Part shown: one piece after another, positions 43,559 through 51,685 of the stretch
Layout: each line of letters starts with the position of its first letter
Position numbering within the stretch: position 1 is the stretch's first letter
Origin: Lentzea albidocapillata subsp. violacea
GTDB taxonomy: Bacteria; Actinomycetota; Actinomycetes; Mycobacteriales; Pseudonocardiaceae
Length of the DNA stretch: 64,000 bases
Assembly (NCBI RefSeq): GCF_900100275.1
Contig: NZ_FNET01000001.1
Coordinates: 124,001 to 188,000, forward strand
Direction: 5' to 3'
Position numbers and translations under genes: made by a program
The notes under the pieces: generated by a model
Databases searched by the model: none
Told to the model about the DNA's origin: nothing
What the model saw: the letters and a program-made list of their open reading frames with translations, nothing else

Positions 43559-44458
43559 TCAGGCGAGCGAGCAGGCGTGCCCGTTGAGAGTGAACGCGCG
43601 CGGCGTGGTGCTGCTTCCGGACGCGGTGAAGCCCATCAGCAACGACGATCCCGCGGGAATCGTGACGTTGTACGGCACGGCGGTCGCGTAGACGTCCCTG
43701 CCTGTCTGCCGCTGGGTCGCGTTCCACATCTCGGACACCGTCTGCCCGCCCGAGAAGGTCCACCGCAACGTCCAGCCGTTGATCTCCGCGGTACCGGTGT
43801 TGCGGAGGGTGACGTCGGTGCGGAAGCCGCCCTGCCAGGTGTGGGTGACGACGTAGGCGACCGAACAGCCGGTCACCGGCTTCGGCGCGGGCGGGGCGGC
43901 GGGTGTGGACGCGGCCGGGGTGGTGGGGGCCGGTGCCGGGGTGGCGCTCGGAGCGACGCACGGCGGCCCCCACCGCCCGAGCCGCTTGGTGGACGCGGAC
44001 GCCTCCGCCTCCCGCATCGCGCGGTCGTCCGGATTCTCGTTGCGCGTCATGCCCATCTCGACGGCGAGCGTCGCGTAGTCGGTGCCGTCCGCCAGGCGTA
44101 GCGACGCCACCGGTTCGCCGTCCGGGGTCCGCTCGACCGGCTTTGCGAGCAGCATCGTCTTCGCGAACGTCGTCGACGCTTCGGCCCAGCACGCGTCCGC
44201 CGCGGCGAGTCCCTGGACGCGCACCTCCTCACCGTCGGAGAACCGCACCGTCCGGACGTCCACGACGTCCTGCACGGTCGAGGAGTACGCGGTCTTGCGC
44301 GGCGGCTCGATGATCGAGGGGAACGCGGGCGGCGTCGTGGTGGAGACCGGTGGGGCCGGCTCCCCGCCGCAGCCGGCGACGCCGATCAGCAGAACCGCGG
44401 CGATCGCCGGCAGCCTGGTCGCCCGAGCGGGCCGCGCGTCGCCTCGTGATCGTCTCAT
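43559..44458 (-). CDS. Lipoprotein with degenerate thermonuclease (SNase) domain fused to CBM2
   Basis: 299 residues. A lipobox signal (AAVLLIGVAGC) and a Pro/Thr linker lead into an SNase-like fold (about 55-165: VVDVRTVRFSDGEEVRVQGL, DGTDYATLAVEMGMTR, RLGRWGPPC). Compared with SNase, VIDGDTV becomes VVDVRTV, the D-x-P-E after the conserved R is AAADAC, and the DRYGR arginine region is TPDGEP, so the calcium and catalytic residues appear lost. After a Pro/Ala linker, a CBM2 (about 195-299, VTHTWQGGFRTDVTLRN, paired Cys) should bind cellulose. It may tether the cell to cellulose rather than cut nucleic acid. It converges with GH10. Confidence 0.7.
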   Translation of the reverse strand: MRRSRGDARPARATRLPAIAAVLLIGVAGCGGEPAPPVSTTTPPAFPSIIEPPRKTAYSSTVQDVVDVRTVRFSDGEEVRVQGLAAADACWAEASTTFAKTMLLAKPVERTPDGEPVASLRLADGTDYATLAVEMGMTRNENPDDRAMREAEASASTKRLGRWGPPCVAPSATPAPAPTTPAASTPAAPPAPKPVTGCSVAYVVTHTWQGGFRTDVTLRNTGTAEINGWTLRWTFSGGQTVSEMWNATQRQTGRDVYATAVPYNVTIPAGSSLLMGFTASGSSTTPRAFTLNGHACSLA

Positions 44459-44568
44459 TGTTCCTCGTGTACGCCCGAACGGTCGATGTGGTCCCGGGAG
44501 GCTACGACCTTTCGGAGGAACACGGAAGATCTTTCGGGTCGACGAAAAGTGTTCTTCGACGCTTTTCA

Positions 44569-44585
44569 GTCGAATTCCGGTCGAA
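44569..44585. promoter_or_regulatory. 17-bp motif shared with 4092-4108 (16 of 17 identical), paired TCGAA
   Basis: Two TCGAA units 11 bp apart, about 110 bp upstream of the SNase-CBM2 gene, almost identical to the motif upstream of PL11. A further TTCGA lies at 44555. The binding factor is unknown. Confidence 0.35.
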
Positions 44586-44612
44586 CGCGTGGCGCGCGTG
44601 AAAAACGCGGGT

Positions 44613-45614
44613 TCAGCGGACGGCGGTGCTGCCGCGATCGGTGAGCAGCGGCTGGAGGAGACGCACCTCCGGCGCGAGTTCGCGGCCCAGGCGGGCCATC
44701 ACCATCTCGACGGCGATAGCGCCCAGTTCCTCCGCGGGAACGGCGATCGAGGTGAGCGGGACGGGCAGGGTCGCGGCGACGTCGTCGGGACACAGCGTGA
44801 TCACCGACAGGTCGCCGGGGACGTCGAGCGACCGGCGCCGCAGTTCGAGCAGCAACGGGCCGAGGACCGCCTCGTTGTGCACCACCAGTCCGGTGGTGCC
44901 CCGGTCCGGGTGCAGCACGTCGTCCAGGCACCCGGACACCGCGTCGTAGCCGGCCGCGCACGAGTGGACCGAGGTGAGCACACCGCGTTTGGCGGTCTCG
45001 CCCTGGAACCCGGCCAGCAGCCGCGCGGCGAAGCTCGTGCCGCGTTCGTAGACCGGGGGAGGCGAGCCGATCAGCGCGATCGAACGGTGGCCGCGATCCG
45101 CCAGGTGGCCCGCCAGCTGCCTCCCGGCGGCGGTGAAGTCGAGGTCGAGGCAGCTCAGGCCCTCGTGGTCGTCCGGCACGCCGAGCAGGACCACCGGCGC
45201 GTCGACGGCACGCAGTTCCGGCACGCGCGGATCCGCGCTCTCGACGTCCATCACGACGATCGCGTCCGCCATGGACCGCGCGATGACGCGGTGGGCCTCG
45301 CCGGGGCCCGCCTCCTTGGTCAGCAGCAGCACGTCGTAGTCGTGGTCACGGGCGCGTGCCACGATCGACGACACGAACCGCATGATGATCGGCAGGTTCT
45401 GGTCGGAGTGCAGCGGCACGACCAGGCCGACCACGCGCGACCGGTTCGAGGCGAGCGCCCGCGCGCCGGCGTTCGGGTGGTAACCGAGGGCCACGATGCT
45501 CTGCTCGACGCGGCGCTTGGTCTCCTCGGAGATGCTGCGCTTGCCGCTCAGCACGTACGAGACCGTGCTCATCGAGACGCCGGCGTGGTGGGCGACCTCC
45601 TTGATCGTGATCAT
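44613..45614 (-). CDS. LacI-family regulator (paralogue A)
   Basis: 333 residues. Helix-turn-helix ITIKEVAHHAGVSMSTVSYV with LSGKRSISEET, hinge GYHPNAGARALAS, then a sensor core (VVGLVVPLHSDQNLPIIMRF, IVVMDVESADPRVPELRA). It is closely similar to the regulators at 45817 and 55302, with the same recognition helix STVSYVL. It is divergent from paralogue B over a 202-bp region carrying a perfect TCGAAGCGCTTCGA operator. No enzyme is co-transcribed apart from the possible read-through into the SNase-CBM2 gene 154 bp downstream. Confidence 0.87.
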   Translation of the reverse strand: MITIKEVAHHAGVSMSTVSYVLSGKRSISEETKRRVEQSIVALGYHPNAGARALASNRSRVVGLVVPLHSDQNLPIIMRFVSSIVARARDHDYDVLLLTKEAGPGEAHRVIARSMADAIVVMDVESADPRVPELRAVDAPVVLLGVPDDHEGLSCLDLDFTAAGRQLAGHLADRGHRSIALIGSPPPVYERGTSFAARLLAGFQGETAKRGVLTSVHSCAAGYDAVSGCLDDVLHPDRGTTGLVVHNEAVLGPLLLELRRRSLDVPGDLSVITLCPDDVAATLPVPLTSIAVPAEELGAIAVEMVMARLGRELAPEVRLLQPLLTDRGSTAVR

Positions 45615-45660
45615 GCCCGCCCTTCGCGCCGGTTCGTCGCGAGCATCGTAGTGCGGTGGT

Positions 45661-45708
45661 CGAACAGCTGTCGAACGCCCGCGCGAATTTGGTCGAACTC
45701 GTCGAACA
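45661..45708. promoter_or_regulatory. Four direct TCGAAC repeats between divergent LacI genes
   Basis: TCGAAC at 45661, 45672, 45694 and 45703, i.e. spacings of 11, 22 and 9 bp on one strand. The helical spacing suggests cooperative protein binding. They lie on the paralogue A side of the divergent region. Confidence 0.4.
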
Positions 45709-45720
45709 GCCGGAGTGTGC

Positions 45721-45750
45721 TTGACGTGCGGGTTTCGCCTGTGTCACATT
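45721..45750 (+). promoter_or_regulatory. Probable promoter of LacI paralogue B
   Basis: TTGACG (45721-45726), 18-bp spacer, CACATT (45745-45750). The TCGAAGCGCTTCGA operator begins 13 bp after it, at the expected early transcribed region. Confidence 0.45.
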
Positions 45751-45762
45751 CTGAAACCACGT

Positions 45763-45776
45763 TCGAAGCGCTTCGA
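45763..45776. promoter_or_regulatory. LacI-family operator TCGAAGCGCTTCGA
   Basis: A perfect 14-bp palindrome 41 bp before paralogue B. Two 12/14 matches lie before the xyloglucan locus (51554, 51643) and an 11/14 match before GH12 (46938). It is the best site for the STVSYVL-helix regulators. Confidence 0.8.
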
Positions 45777-45816
45777 TTCAATTCTGCTCAGGCGCTGCGG
45801 GACCGGAGGTGTCGGC

Positions 45817-46848
45817 GTGGTCACCATTGTGGACGTGGCGAAGCACGCGGGTGTCGCGCCCAGCACGGTCTCCTACGTGCTGACCGGCAAACGCCCGGTT
45901 TCGGCCGAAACCCGAATGCGGGTGGGGGAAAGCATTCGGCAGCTCGGCTACCAGCCGCACGCGGGAGCGCGGGCCCTGGCGGGCAGCCGGACGAACGTGC
46001 TGGCCCTCGTCCTGCCGCTGCGGGAGGGCGTGCACCTGCCGGTGGTGATGCGGTTCGCCTCCTCGGTCGTCACCACCGCCCGCGAGCACGACATGGACGT
46101 GCTGCTGGTGACCGCGGACGAGGGCGCCGCCGGCCTGCGACGAGTGGCCGGCACCGCCAGGGTGGACGGGTTCCTCGTGATGGACGTGGGGCTGGACGAC
46201 GAGCGGGTGCCGGTGCTGCGCGATCTCGGCCGCCCGGCCGTCCTGCTCGGGCATCCCACCGTGGCGAACGGCCTGACCTGCGTCGATCTGGACTTCGAGG
46301 CGGCGGGCGCGCGGTGCGTCGACCACCTCGTCGAGCTCGGGCACCGCACCATCGGCTTCCTCGGGGCGCCGGGAGCGGTCTACGCGCGCAACACCGGCTT
46401 CGCGCAGCGCACCCTCGCGGGGTTCAGCAGCGCGGCCATGCGGCGTGGTGTCGCCTCGACCGCCCTGCCCGCCGAACGGCAGCGTGAGGCCGTGCGCGCC
46501 GTGGTCGGGACGCTGCTCAGGGAACTGACGCGGATGACCGCGCTGGTCGTGCACAACGAGGCGGCGCTGGGCTGGGTCGTGGAATCCCTGCGGGCCGAGG
46601 GGCGCCGCGTGCCGGAGGACGTCACCGTGGTCGCGATCTGCCCGGACGAACTGGCCGAACAGCTGCGGCTCACCTCGGTGCAGCTGCCCGCCGACGTGCT
46701 GGGACGGCGCGCGGTCGAGCTGCTGATGGCCAAGTTGAACGGGCAACGGCCTCCCGCGCTCACGTTGCTGCCGCCGAAACTGTTCAGCCGGACGGGTCAG
46801 GCCGGTCCCAGACTCGTGGTGGCGCCCCCGCCCCGGCAGGTCGGCTGA
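45817..46848 (+). CDS. LacI-family regulator (paralogue B)
   Basis: 343 residues from GTG 45817 with an SD (CCGGAGG). Helix-turn-helix VTIVDVAKHAGVAPSTVSYV with LTGKRPVSAET; hinge GYQPHAGARALAG; sensor core VLALVLPLREGVHLPVVMRF. It resembles paralogues A and C along its whole length. The C-terminal tail is slightly longer (GPRLVVAPPPRQVG). It lies 154 bp upstream of the GH12 gene in the same orientation. Its operator (45763-45776) suggests autoregulation, and the related site before GH12 suggests that gene as a target. Confidence 0.87.
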   Translation: MVTIVDVAKHAGVAPSTVSYVLTGKRPVSAETRMRVGESIRQLGYQPHAGARALAGSRTNVLALVLPLREGVHLPVVMRFASSVVTTAREHDMDVLLVTADEGAAGLRRVAGTARVDGFLVMDVGLDDERVPVLRDLGRPAVLLGHPTVANGLTCVDLDFEAAGARCVDHLVELGHRTIGFLGAPGAVYARNTGFAQRTLAGFSSAAMRRGVASTALPAERQREAVRAVVGTLLRELTRMTALVVHNEAALGWVVESLRAEGRRVPEDVTVVAICPDELAEQLRLTSVQLPADVLGRRAVELLMAKLNGQRPPALTLLPPKLFSRTGQAGPRLVVAPPPRQVG

Positions 46849-46884
46849 GCCGCGAATCGGATTCGGGTGCGCACTGCATTCCCG

Positions 46885-46951
46885 TCGAATTTTTTCGCTC
46901 AGGTGTGTTCGATGATTTCGATGTTAGGTTCAATTCGACGAACCGCTTCGG
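46885..46951. promoter_or_regulatory. Regulatory region of GH12: TCGAA cluster and operator-like CGAACCGCTTCG
   Basis: TCGAA at 46885; TTCGA at 46908, 46917 and 46934; a possible -10 TAGGTT (46925-46930). CGAACCGCTTCG (46939-46950) matches the core of TCGAAGCGCTTCGA at 11 of 12 positions and would cover the transcription start. Confidence 0.45.
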
Positions 46952-47002
46952 CTTCTTGGGCGGTGCGAATTCCGTTCAATGGTGTGCGGAAGGAAAACAA
47001 AG

Positions 47003-47692
47003 ATGAAAATCGTGCGTGCACTTGTTGTCGTGATGGCCGCCGTCCTGACCGTCCCGCTGGCGGCCGGCTCCGCGTCCGCCGCGGCCTGGAGTTCCTCGGA
47101 CAGGTGGGGAACGTGGTCGAACGGCGGCTACACGGTGCGCAACAACATCTGGGGCAGCGGGTACGGGCCGCAGACGGTCTGGGCCAACTCCTACAGCAAC
47201 TGGGGCGTCTGGGCGAACCACCCCAACACCGGTGGCATCAAGTCCTACCCGCACTCGGAACGGCAGGTGAACCGGCGGCTCAGCTCTCTCGGGAGCCTGT
47301 CGAGCAGCTTCAACGTCTCCTATCCGAGGTCCGGCGCCTACACGACCGCCTACGACATCTGGGCCGACAACCACGCCTACGAGATCATGCTGTGGATGAA
47401 CAAGGTCGGCCCCGTCGGCCCGATCGGGGCGCGCCAGACGACGGTGTCGGTGGGCGGCCACACCTGGGACGTCCACCGCGGCTCGAACGGCTCGAACCAG
47501 GTGTTCTCGTTCGTCCGCACGTCCAACACCGGGTCCGGCACGGTCAACATCAAGGCGGTGATGGACTGGATCCGCAACCGCGGCTGGTTCGGTGACGTCA
47601 CGGTCGGCACCGTCCAGTTCGGCTACGAGATCACCTCGTCCAGCGGCGGTCTCAACTTCAACACCAACAGTTACTCCGTCTCCTTCCGCTGA
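47003..47692 (+). CDS. Secreted GH12 endo-beta-1,4-glucanase (cellulase or xyloglucanase)
   Basis: 229 residues from ATG 47003 with the SD AAGGA. A Sec signal peptide (MKIVRALVVVMAAVLTV, cleavage near ASA) is followed by one GH12 jelly-roll: nucleophile E127 in NHAYEIMLWMN and acid/base E209 in QFGYEITSS, plus WGVWANHPNTGGIKSYPH and YDIWADN, typical of the family. There is no binding module. GH12 enzymes cut cellulose, beta-glucan or xyloglucan; the nearby xyloglucan locus and shared operator type make xyloglucan attractive, but specificity is not readable. It converges with CE7, leaving only 8 bp. Confidence 0.93.
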   Translation: MKIVRALVVVMAAVLTVPLAAGSASAAAWSSSDRWGTWSNGGYTVRNNIWGSGYGPQTVWANSYSNWGVWANHPNTGGIKSYPHSERQVNRRLSSLGSLSSSFNVSYPRSGAYTTAYDIWADNHAYEIMLWMNKVGPVGPIGARQTTVSVGGHTWDVHRGSNGSNQVFSFVRTSNTGSGTVNIKAVMDWIRNRGWFGDVTVGTVQFGYEITSSSGGLNFNTNSYSVSFR

Positions 47693-47700
47693 CGCCGGGA

Positions 47701-48675
47701 TCACGGAGCCAGCGCCCGGTCGCGCAGCCACTCCAGCTGCGTGACCGGGTTGGACCCGTATCCGCCACCGTGGTCGGCGAACGGCCACACGGTCATGGTC
47801 CGGTCCTCGCCCGCGTAGTGGTTGAAGGCGGCGTACACAGTGGACGGTGGGCAGATCGGGTCCATCAGCCCGACGCTGAACAACGCCGGAGCCGTCGCCC
47901 GCTGCGCGAAGTGCACACCGTCGAAGTAGGACAGCGTGGTGAAGGCCGGCTCCACCCCGTGCCTGCTGTGCCAGCGCAGGTACTCCGCGATCTCCACGTA
48001 CGGGCCCTCACCGCACAGCTCGGCCCCCCGCCGGAAGTGGCACAGGAACGGCACGTCCGGCAGTGCGGCCGCGACGCGGTCCCGCGCCAGCCCGGCGACG
48101 GCGATCGTCAGCCCTCCGCCCTGGCTGCCACCCGCGACGACCACCCGTTCCGGGTCCACGCCAGGCAGGTGCCCGACCGCGTCCACGGCGCGGACGCAGT
48201 CGGTGATGAGCCGGCGGTAGTAGTAGTCGTCCGGAGAGTCGATGCCACGGGTCATGAAGCCCTTGGCCCACTGGGTGCCGCCTGCCGTGCGGTCCGGGGT
48301 GTCGTGGCCCTGGCCGCGGCTGTCGACCACGAGCTGGGCGTATCCGGCGGCGGACCACAGCAGGTGGTCGGTGGGCAGGCCGCGACCGCCGCTGTAGCCG
48401 ATGTACGTGATGACGACGGGCAGTGGGCCGGCGCTGCCGCGCGGGCGCAGCAGCCAGGCGGCCACCGGCTCGCCGCCGAAACCGGGGAAGCGGACGTCGG
48501 CGACCTCGACGGTGCGCAGCAGGTGCCGGTCGGTGACGTCGGCGGCCTCCACCACGCCACCGGCCGACCGCGCCTCGGCGAGGGTCCGTTCCCAGAACTC
48601 GTCGAAGTCCGGCGGTGCCTGCGTTTCCGGGCGGTAGACGACGAGTTCGTCGAGCGGGGCGTCCGTCAGCGGCAT
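47701..48675 (-). CDS. Cytoplasmic CE7 acetyl esterase (acetyl-xylooligosaccharide esterase / cephalosporin-C deacetylase type)
   Basis: 324 residues, the typical CE7 size, without signal peptide. Catalytic triad text: S184 in AGGSQGGG, Asp in GLMDPICPPST, His in FADHGGGYG; VDSRGQGHDTPD is the family RGQ motif. CE7 enzymes form hexamers that deacetylate short oligosaccharides inside the cell. It follows the GH3 gene at 48706 by 30 bp with the SD GAAGGAG, so both are co-transcribed and may process acetylated xyloglucan or xylan fragments after uptake. Confidence 0.92.
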   Translation of the reverse strand: MPLTDAPLDELVVYRPETQAPPDFDEFWERTLAEARSAGGVVEAADVTDRHLLRTVEVADVRFPGFGGEPVAAWLLRPRGSAGPLPVVITYIGYSGGRGLPTDHLLWSAAGYAQLVVDSRGQGHDTPDRTAGGTQWAKGFMTRGIDSPDDYYYRRLITDCVRAVDAVGHLPGVDPERVVVAGGSQGGGLTIAVAGLARDRVAAALPDVPFLCHFRRGAELCGEGPYVEIAEYLRWHSRHGVEPAFTTLSYFDGVHFAQRATAPALFSVGLMDPICPPSTVYAAFNHYAGEDRTMTVWPFADHGGGYGSNPVTQLEWLRDRALAP

Positions 48676-48705
48676 CGAGGCTCCTTCAGGCGGGTCTGGT
48701 GGATC

Positions 48706-51525
48706 TCATTCTGCGGACATGCGGAAGGACGTGAGCCGGAAGGAGCCGTGCAGAACCACCCGCAGGTCGTGGACCCCGGTCACCGGTGAGGGCAGTGCCG
48801 CCGAGATGGTCGTCCACTCGTAACGGCCTCCGGTGGTCGGCACCGGAAGTTCCGCCAGCACTCCCTCGTCCGTCCTGAACTCCAATCGTGCCAAGGAGTT
48901 CTCCGAAGAGACCTCCGCCTCGACGCGGACCGCACCCGACAGATCGGTCCGCCCGAACCACAGCGTGGCCGGCCGGTCGGCGTCGGCGGGGGTGACCGCG
49001 TCACCGGTCACGCGCGTCGCGTCGACGAGGCTCACGTTGTCGTAGTCGTCGAAGTCGGCGGCGATCACATGGCGGCCGGCGCGAGGTGAGGGCGCCGGTC
49101 CCGCCACCGTGAGCGGGGCGGTGAGCACGACGTCCCCGGCCGAACGGGCGACGAGAACCTCGTAGGCGCCTGGATCCACCGTGAAGGCACCGGTCGCGAC
49201 GTCCCAGTGGACGAGCCGGTCCATGGGCAGCCGGAAGGACAGGACCGTGCTCTCGCCGGGATCCAGCGTGACCTTGCGGAAGTCGGCGAGCCGCAGCAGT
49301 GGGGCCTCGTACCGGGCTTGCAGCGCGCGGACGTAGAGCTGGACGACGTCGCTGCCGGTCCTCGTGCCGGTGTTGGCCAGCGTCACCGAGAGGTCGATGG
49401 CGCTGCCCGGGGTGGCGGTGTTCGACGACAGGATCAGGTCGCGGTGGGCGAAGCCGGTGTAGGACAGGCCGTGGCCGAAGGGGTACAGCGGCGTGGCCCG
49501 GTGGTACTGGTAGGTCCAGCCCGCCTTGATGACGTCGTAGTCGAGCGGGTGCGGCAGCGCGTCGTCGCCGCGGTACCAGGTCTGCGGCAGGCGCCCGCCG
49601 GGATCGGCCTCGCCGAGCAGGACGGCGGCCAGAGCCCTGCCCGTCTCCTGCCCGCCGTGCGACGTCCACACCACCGCGGGCAGGTGTTCGTCCGCCCAGT
49701 CCAGGGCATAGGGGTAGCTGCTCATCACGACCAGCGCCGTCTCCGGCCGGACTTCCGCGACCGCGCGCAGCAGCGTGTCCTGGGCTGCCGGGAGCGCGAT
49801 TCCGGCGCGGTCCTCGGTCTCCCGGCCGTGGATCAGCGGGTGGTTGCCGAGGACGACCACGGCGACGTCTGCCGACAGTGCTGCGGTCAGCGCTGCCGCG
49901 GTGCCGTCCCGCAGGACCTCGCGCTCCCAGCGTTCGGCGGCGTCGGCGGTCTCCGCGGTGACGGTCACCCGGCCGTCGACGGGATCGACGACGGCGTACC
50001 GGCCCGTGAGCACGTTCTGCAGCAGCACCGAGTCCTCGACGGGCACGAGGCGGAACGTCTCGCGCACCTCCCAGCTCTTGATCCGCTCCTGGTCGGCGGC
50101 GAGCGAGGTGTCCTGGAGGCTCAGGTAGCGCCCGGACTCCACCGAGCGCAACGTCAGCACGCCGTCGCCCCAGTCGACGACGTCGAACGCCGTCTTGCCC
50201 AGCAGTTCACCGCTCGTGTGCGAGCGCAGCGCGATCCGGTCCGAGCCGTCCGCGACGACCACCTCGCCGCCTTCGCCCAGGACGGACCGGAGTCCACTCG
50301 CGACAGTGACCTCGTACGGAAGTGTGCCGCTGTACCAGTCCTCGCACACCATGTCGGCGAGCGGGCCGATCACCGCGATCCGCGACGCCTTGCCCGCGTC
50401 CAGCGGTAGCAGGCCTTCGTTGCGCAGCAGCACGACGGACTCCGTCGCCGACCGCAACGCCAGGGCGCGGTGTTCGGTGCAGCCGACGACCTCGGGGCCG
50501 ATGGTGGCGTACGGGTCGAGATCGGGGTCGAACTCGCCCAGGCGGAAGCGGAGCTCCAGCTGCCGGCGCACGGCGCGGTCCACGTCCTCCTCGTCGATCA
50601 GGCCACGCTCCAGCGCCTCGCGGAGCCTGCCGATCGGGACGGCGCTGTCCTGCCCGTGATCGGTGAAGCTGTCGATGCCCGCCTTGAGCGCGGCGGCGTG
50701 GGACTCGGCGTGGTCGTCGAAGTAGTGCTCCGGGTCCACCAGGTTGGATGGCGCCTCCGCGTCGCTGACCACGAAGAGCTCGCGCCCGGTCGGCTCGGCC
50801 CAGCGGCGCAGTTCCGTCTCGATGAGCGGCGTGACGTGGCACGGGCGGCCGTTGACGAGGTTGTAGCCGGCCATGGCACCGGTGGCGGCGCCCGAGGCGA
50901 CCACGGGACGGAACGCCGCGAGGTCGTACTCCTGCAGCACGCGCGGGCGCAGACCGGAGGAGGTGACGCAGCGGTCGTCCTCGTTGTTGTAGGCCAGGAA
51001 GTGCTTGAGCACGGGGGCCGTGCGCAGGAACCGGTGGTGGTCGCCCGTGAGGCCGAGGCAGAACGCCGTGCCGATCCGCGCGGTGTGCACCGGGTCCTCG
51101 GAGTAGCCCTCCTCGTTGCGGCCCCAGCGCGGGTCACGCAGCAGGTTCAGCACCGGAGCCCACGCCTGCAGGCTGTTCCGGCCCGTGCCGACGGCGGCCG
51201 GGCGGTGGTAGTGGAACGCCCTCAGCTCGACCGAGGTGGCCTCGGCGACGCGGCGCACCAGTTCCTCGTCCCAGGTCGCGCCGAGCCCGACCGCCTGGGG
51301 GAACACCGTGGCGGGACCCAGCCACGCGACGCCGTGCAGTGCCTCCGATCCGGTGCGGAACGCGTCCACACCGAGCCGGGGCACGGCCGGTGAGTACTGG
51401 TGCAGCATCGCGATCCGCTCGTCGAGCGTGAGTCGCCCGAGCAGGTCGTCGACGCGCTTGCGCATGGACAGCGCGGGGTCGCGAAAAGGCAGCCGATCGA
51501 CGGCGGGCACGGACTCGGAAACCAC
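48706..51525 (-). CDS. GH3 beta-glucosidase with inserted beta-trefoil domain and C-terminal CBM6-like module, no signal peptide
   Basis: 939 residues from GTG 51525 (SD GAGGGG); the frame is open further upstream but crosses the operator. The GH3 barrel has DPRWGRNEEGYSEDP, APVLKHFLAYNNEDD and the nucleophile D255 in FVVSDAEAPS. Into the second domain, around residues 435-560, is inserted a trefoil-like stretch (VLTLRSVESGRYLSLQDTS, LLQNVLTGRYAVVDP). The alpha/beta domain then resumes (NHPLIHGRETEDRAGI), followed by an FN3-like domain and a CBM6-like sandwich (about 800-939, HDLRVVLHGSFRLTSF). It probably removes beta-linked glucose or xylose from imported xyloglucan oligosaccharides. Divergent from the importer. 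Confidence 0.85.
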   Translation of the reverse strand: MVSESVPAVDRLPFRDPALSMRKRVDDLLGRLTLDERIAMLHQYSPAVPRLGVDAFRTGSEALHGVAWLGPATVFPQAVGLGATWDEELVRRVAEATSVELRAFHYHRPAAVGTGRNSLQAWAPVLNLLRDPRWGRNEEGYSEDPVHTARIGTAFCLGLTGDHHRFLRTAPVLKHFLAYNNEDDRCVTSSGLRPRVLQEYDLAAFRPVVASGAATGAMAGYNLVNGRPCHVTPLIETELRRWAEPTGRELFVVSDAEAPSNLVDPEHYFDDHAESHAAALKAGIDSFTDHGQDSAVPIGRLREALERGLIDEEDVDRAVRRQLELRFRLGEFDPDLDPYATIGPEVVGCTEHRALALRSATESVVLLRNEGLLPLDAGKASRIAVIGPLADMVCEDWYSGTLPYEVTVASGLRSVLGEGGEVVVADGSDRIALRSHTSGELLGKTAFDVVDWGDGVLTLRSVESGRYLSLQDTSLAADQERIKSWEVRETFRLVPVEDSVLLQNVLTGRYAVVDPVDGRVTVTAETADAAERWEREVLRDGTAAALTAALSADVAVVVLGNHPLIHGRETEDRAGIALPAAQDTLLRAVAEVRPETALVVMSSYPYALDWADEHLPAVVWTSHGGQETGRALAAVLLGEADPGGRLPQTWYRGDDALPHPLDYDVIKAGWTYQYHRATPLYPFGHGLSYTGFAHRDLILSSNTATPGSAIDLSVTLANTGTRTGSDVVQLYVRALQARYEAPLLRLADFRKVTLDPGESTVLSFRLPMDRLVHWDVATGAFTVDPGAYEVLVARSAGDVVLTAPLTVAGPAPSPRAGRHVIAADFDDYDNVSLVDATRVTGDAVTPADADRPATLWFGRTDLSGAVRVEAEVSSENSLARLEFRTDEGVLAELPVPTTGGRYEWTTISAALPSPVTGVHDLRVVLHGSFRLTSFRMSAE

Positions 51526-51553
51526 GTGGTGACCCCTCAGCTCAGAGCTAGCG

Positions 51554-51567
51554 TTGAAGCGTTTCGA
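51554..51567. promoter_or_regulatory. Operator TTGAAGCGTTTCGA, GH3-proximal
   Basis: Matches TCGAAGCGCTTCGA at 12 of 14 positions and lies 28 bp upstream of the GH3 start. With the site at 51643 it brackets the divergent promoter of the xyloglucan locus. Confidence 0.65.
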
Positions 51568-51642
51568 CGGTGTCACGCTGTGGTTTCTGCTGTCAACGGT
51601 CTTGTTTCAAGCGACCTGCGTCACTAACCTCCCCGACATCTG

Positions 51643-51656
51643 TTTAAGCGCTTCGA
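51643..51656. promoter_or_regulatory. Operator TTTAAGCGCTTCGA, importer-proximal
   Basis: Matches TCGAAGCGCTTCGA at 12 of 14, with a perfect AAGCGCTT core, 30 bp before the SBP start. Two sites 89 bp apart would allow looping by a tetrameric or paired LacI-family repressor. Confidence 0.7.
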
Positions 51657-51685
51657 CACTTCAACGATGAAGGATCGGTTCCGCC

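Noticed and set aside
44531..44566. Inverted GAAAAG/CTTTTC pair after LacI paralogue A, considered as terminator or operator
   Set aside because: Imperfect and widely spaced, without a U tract or match to the operator classes in the window.
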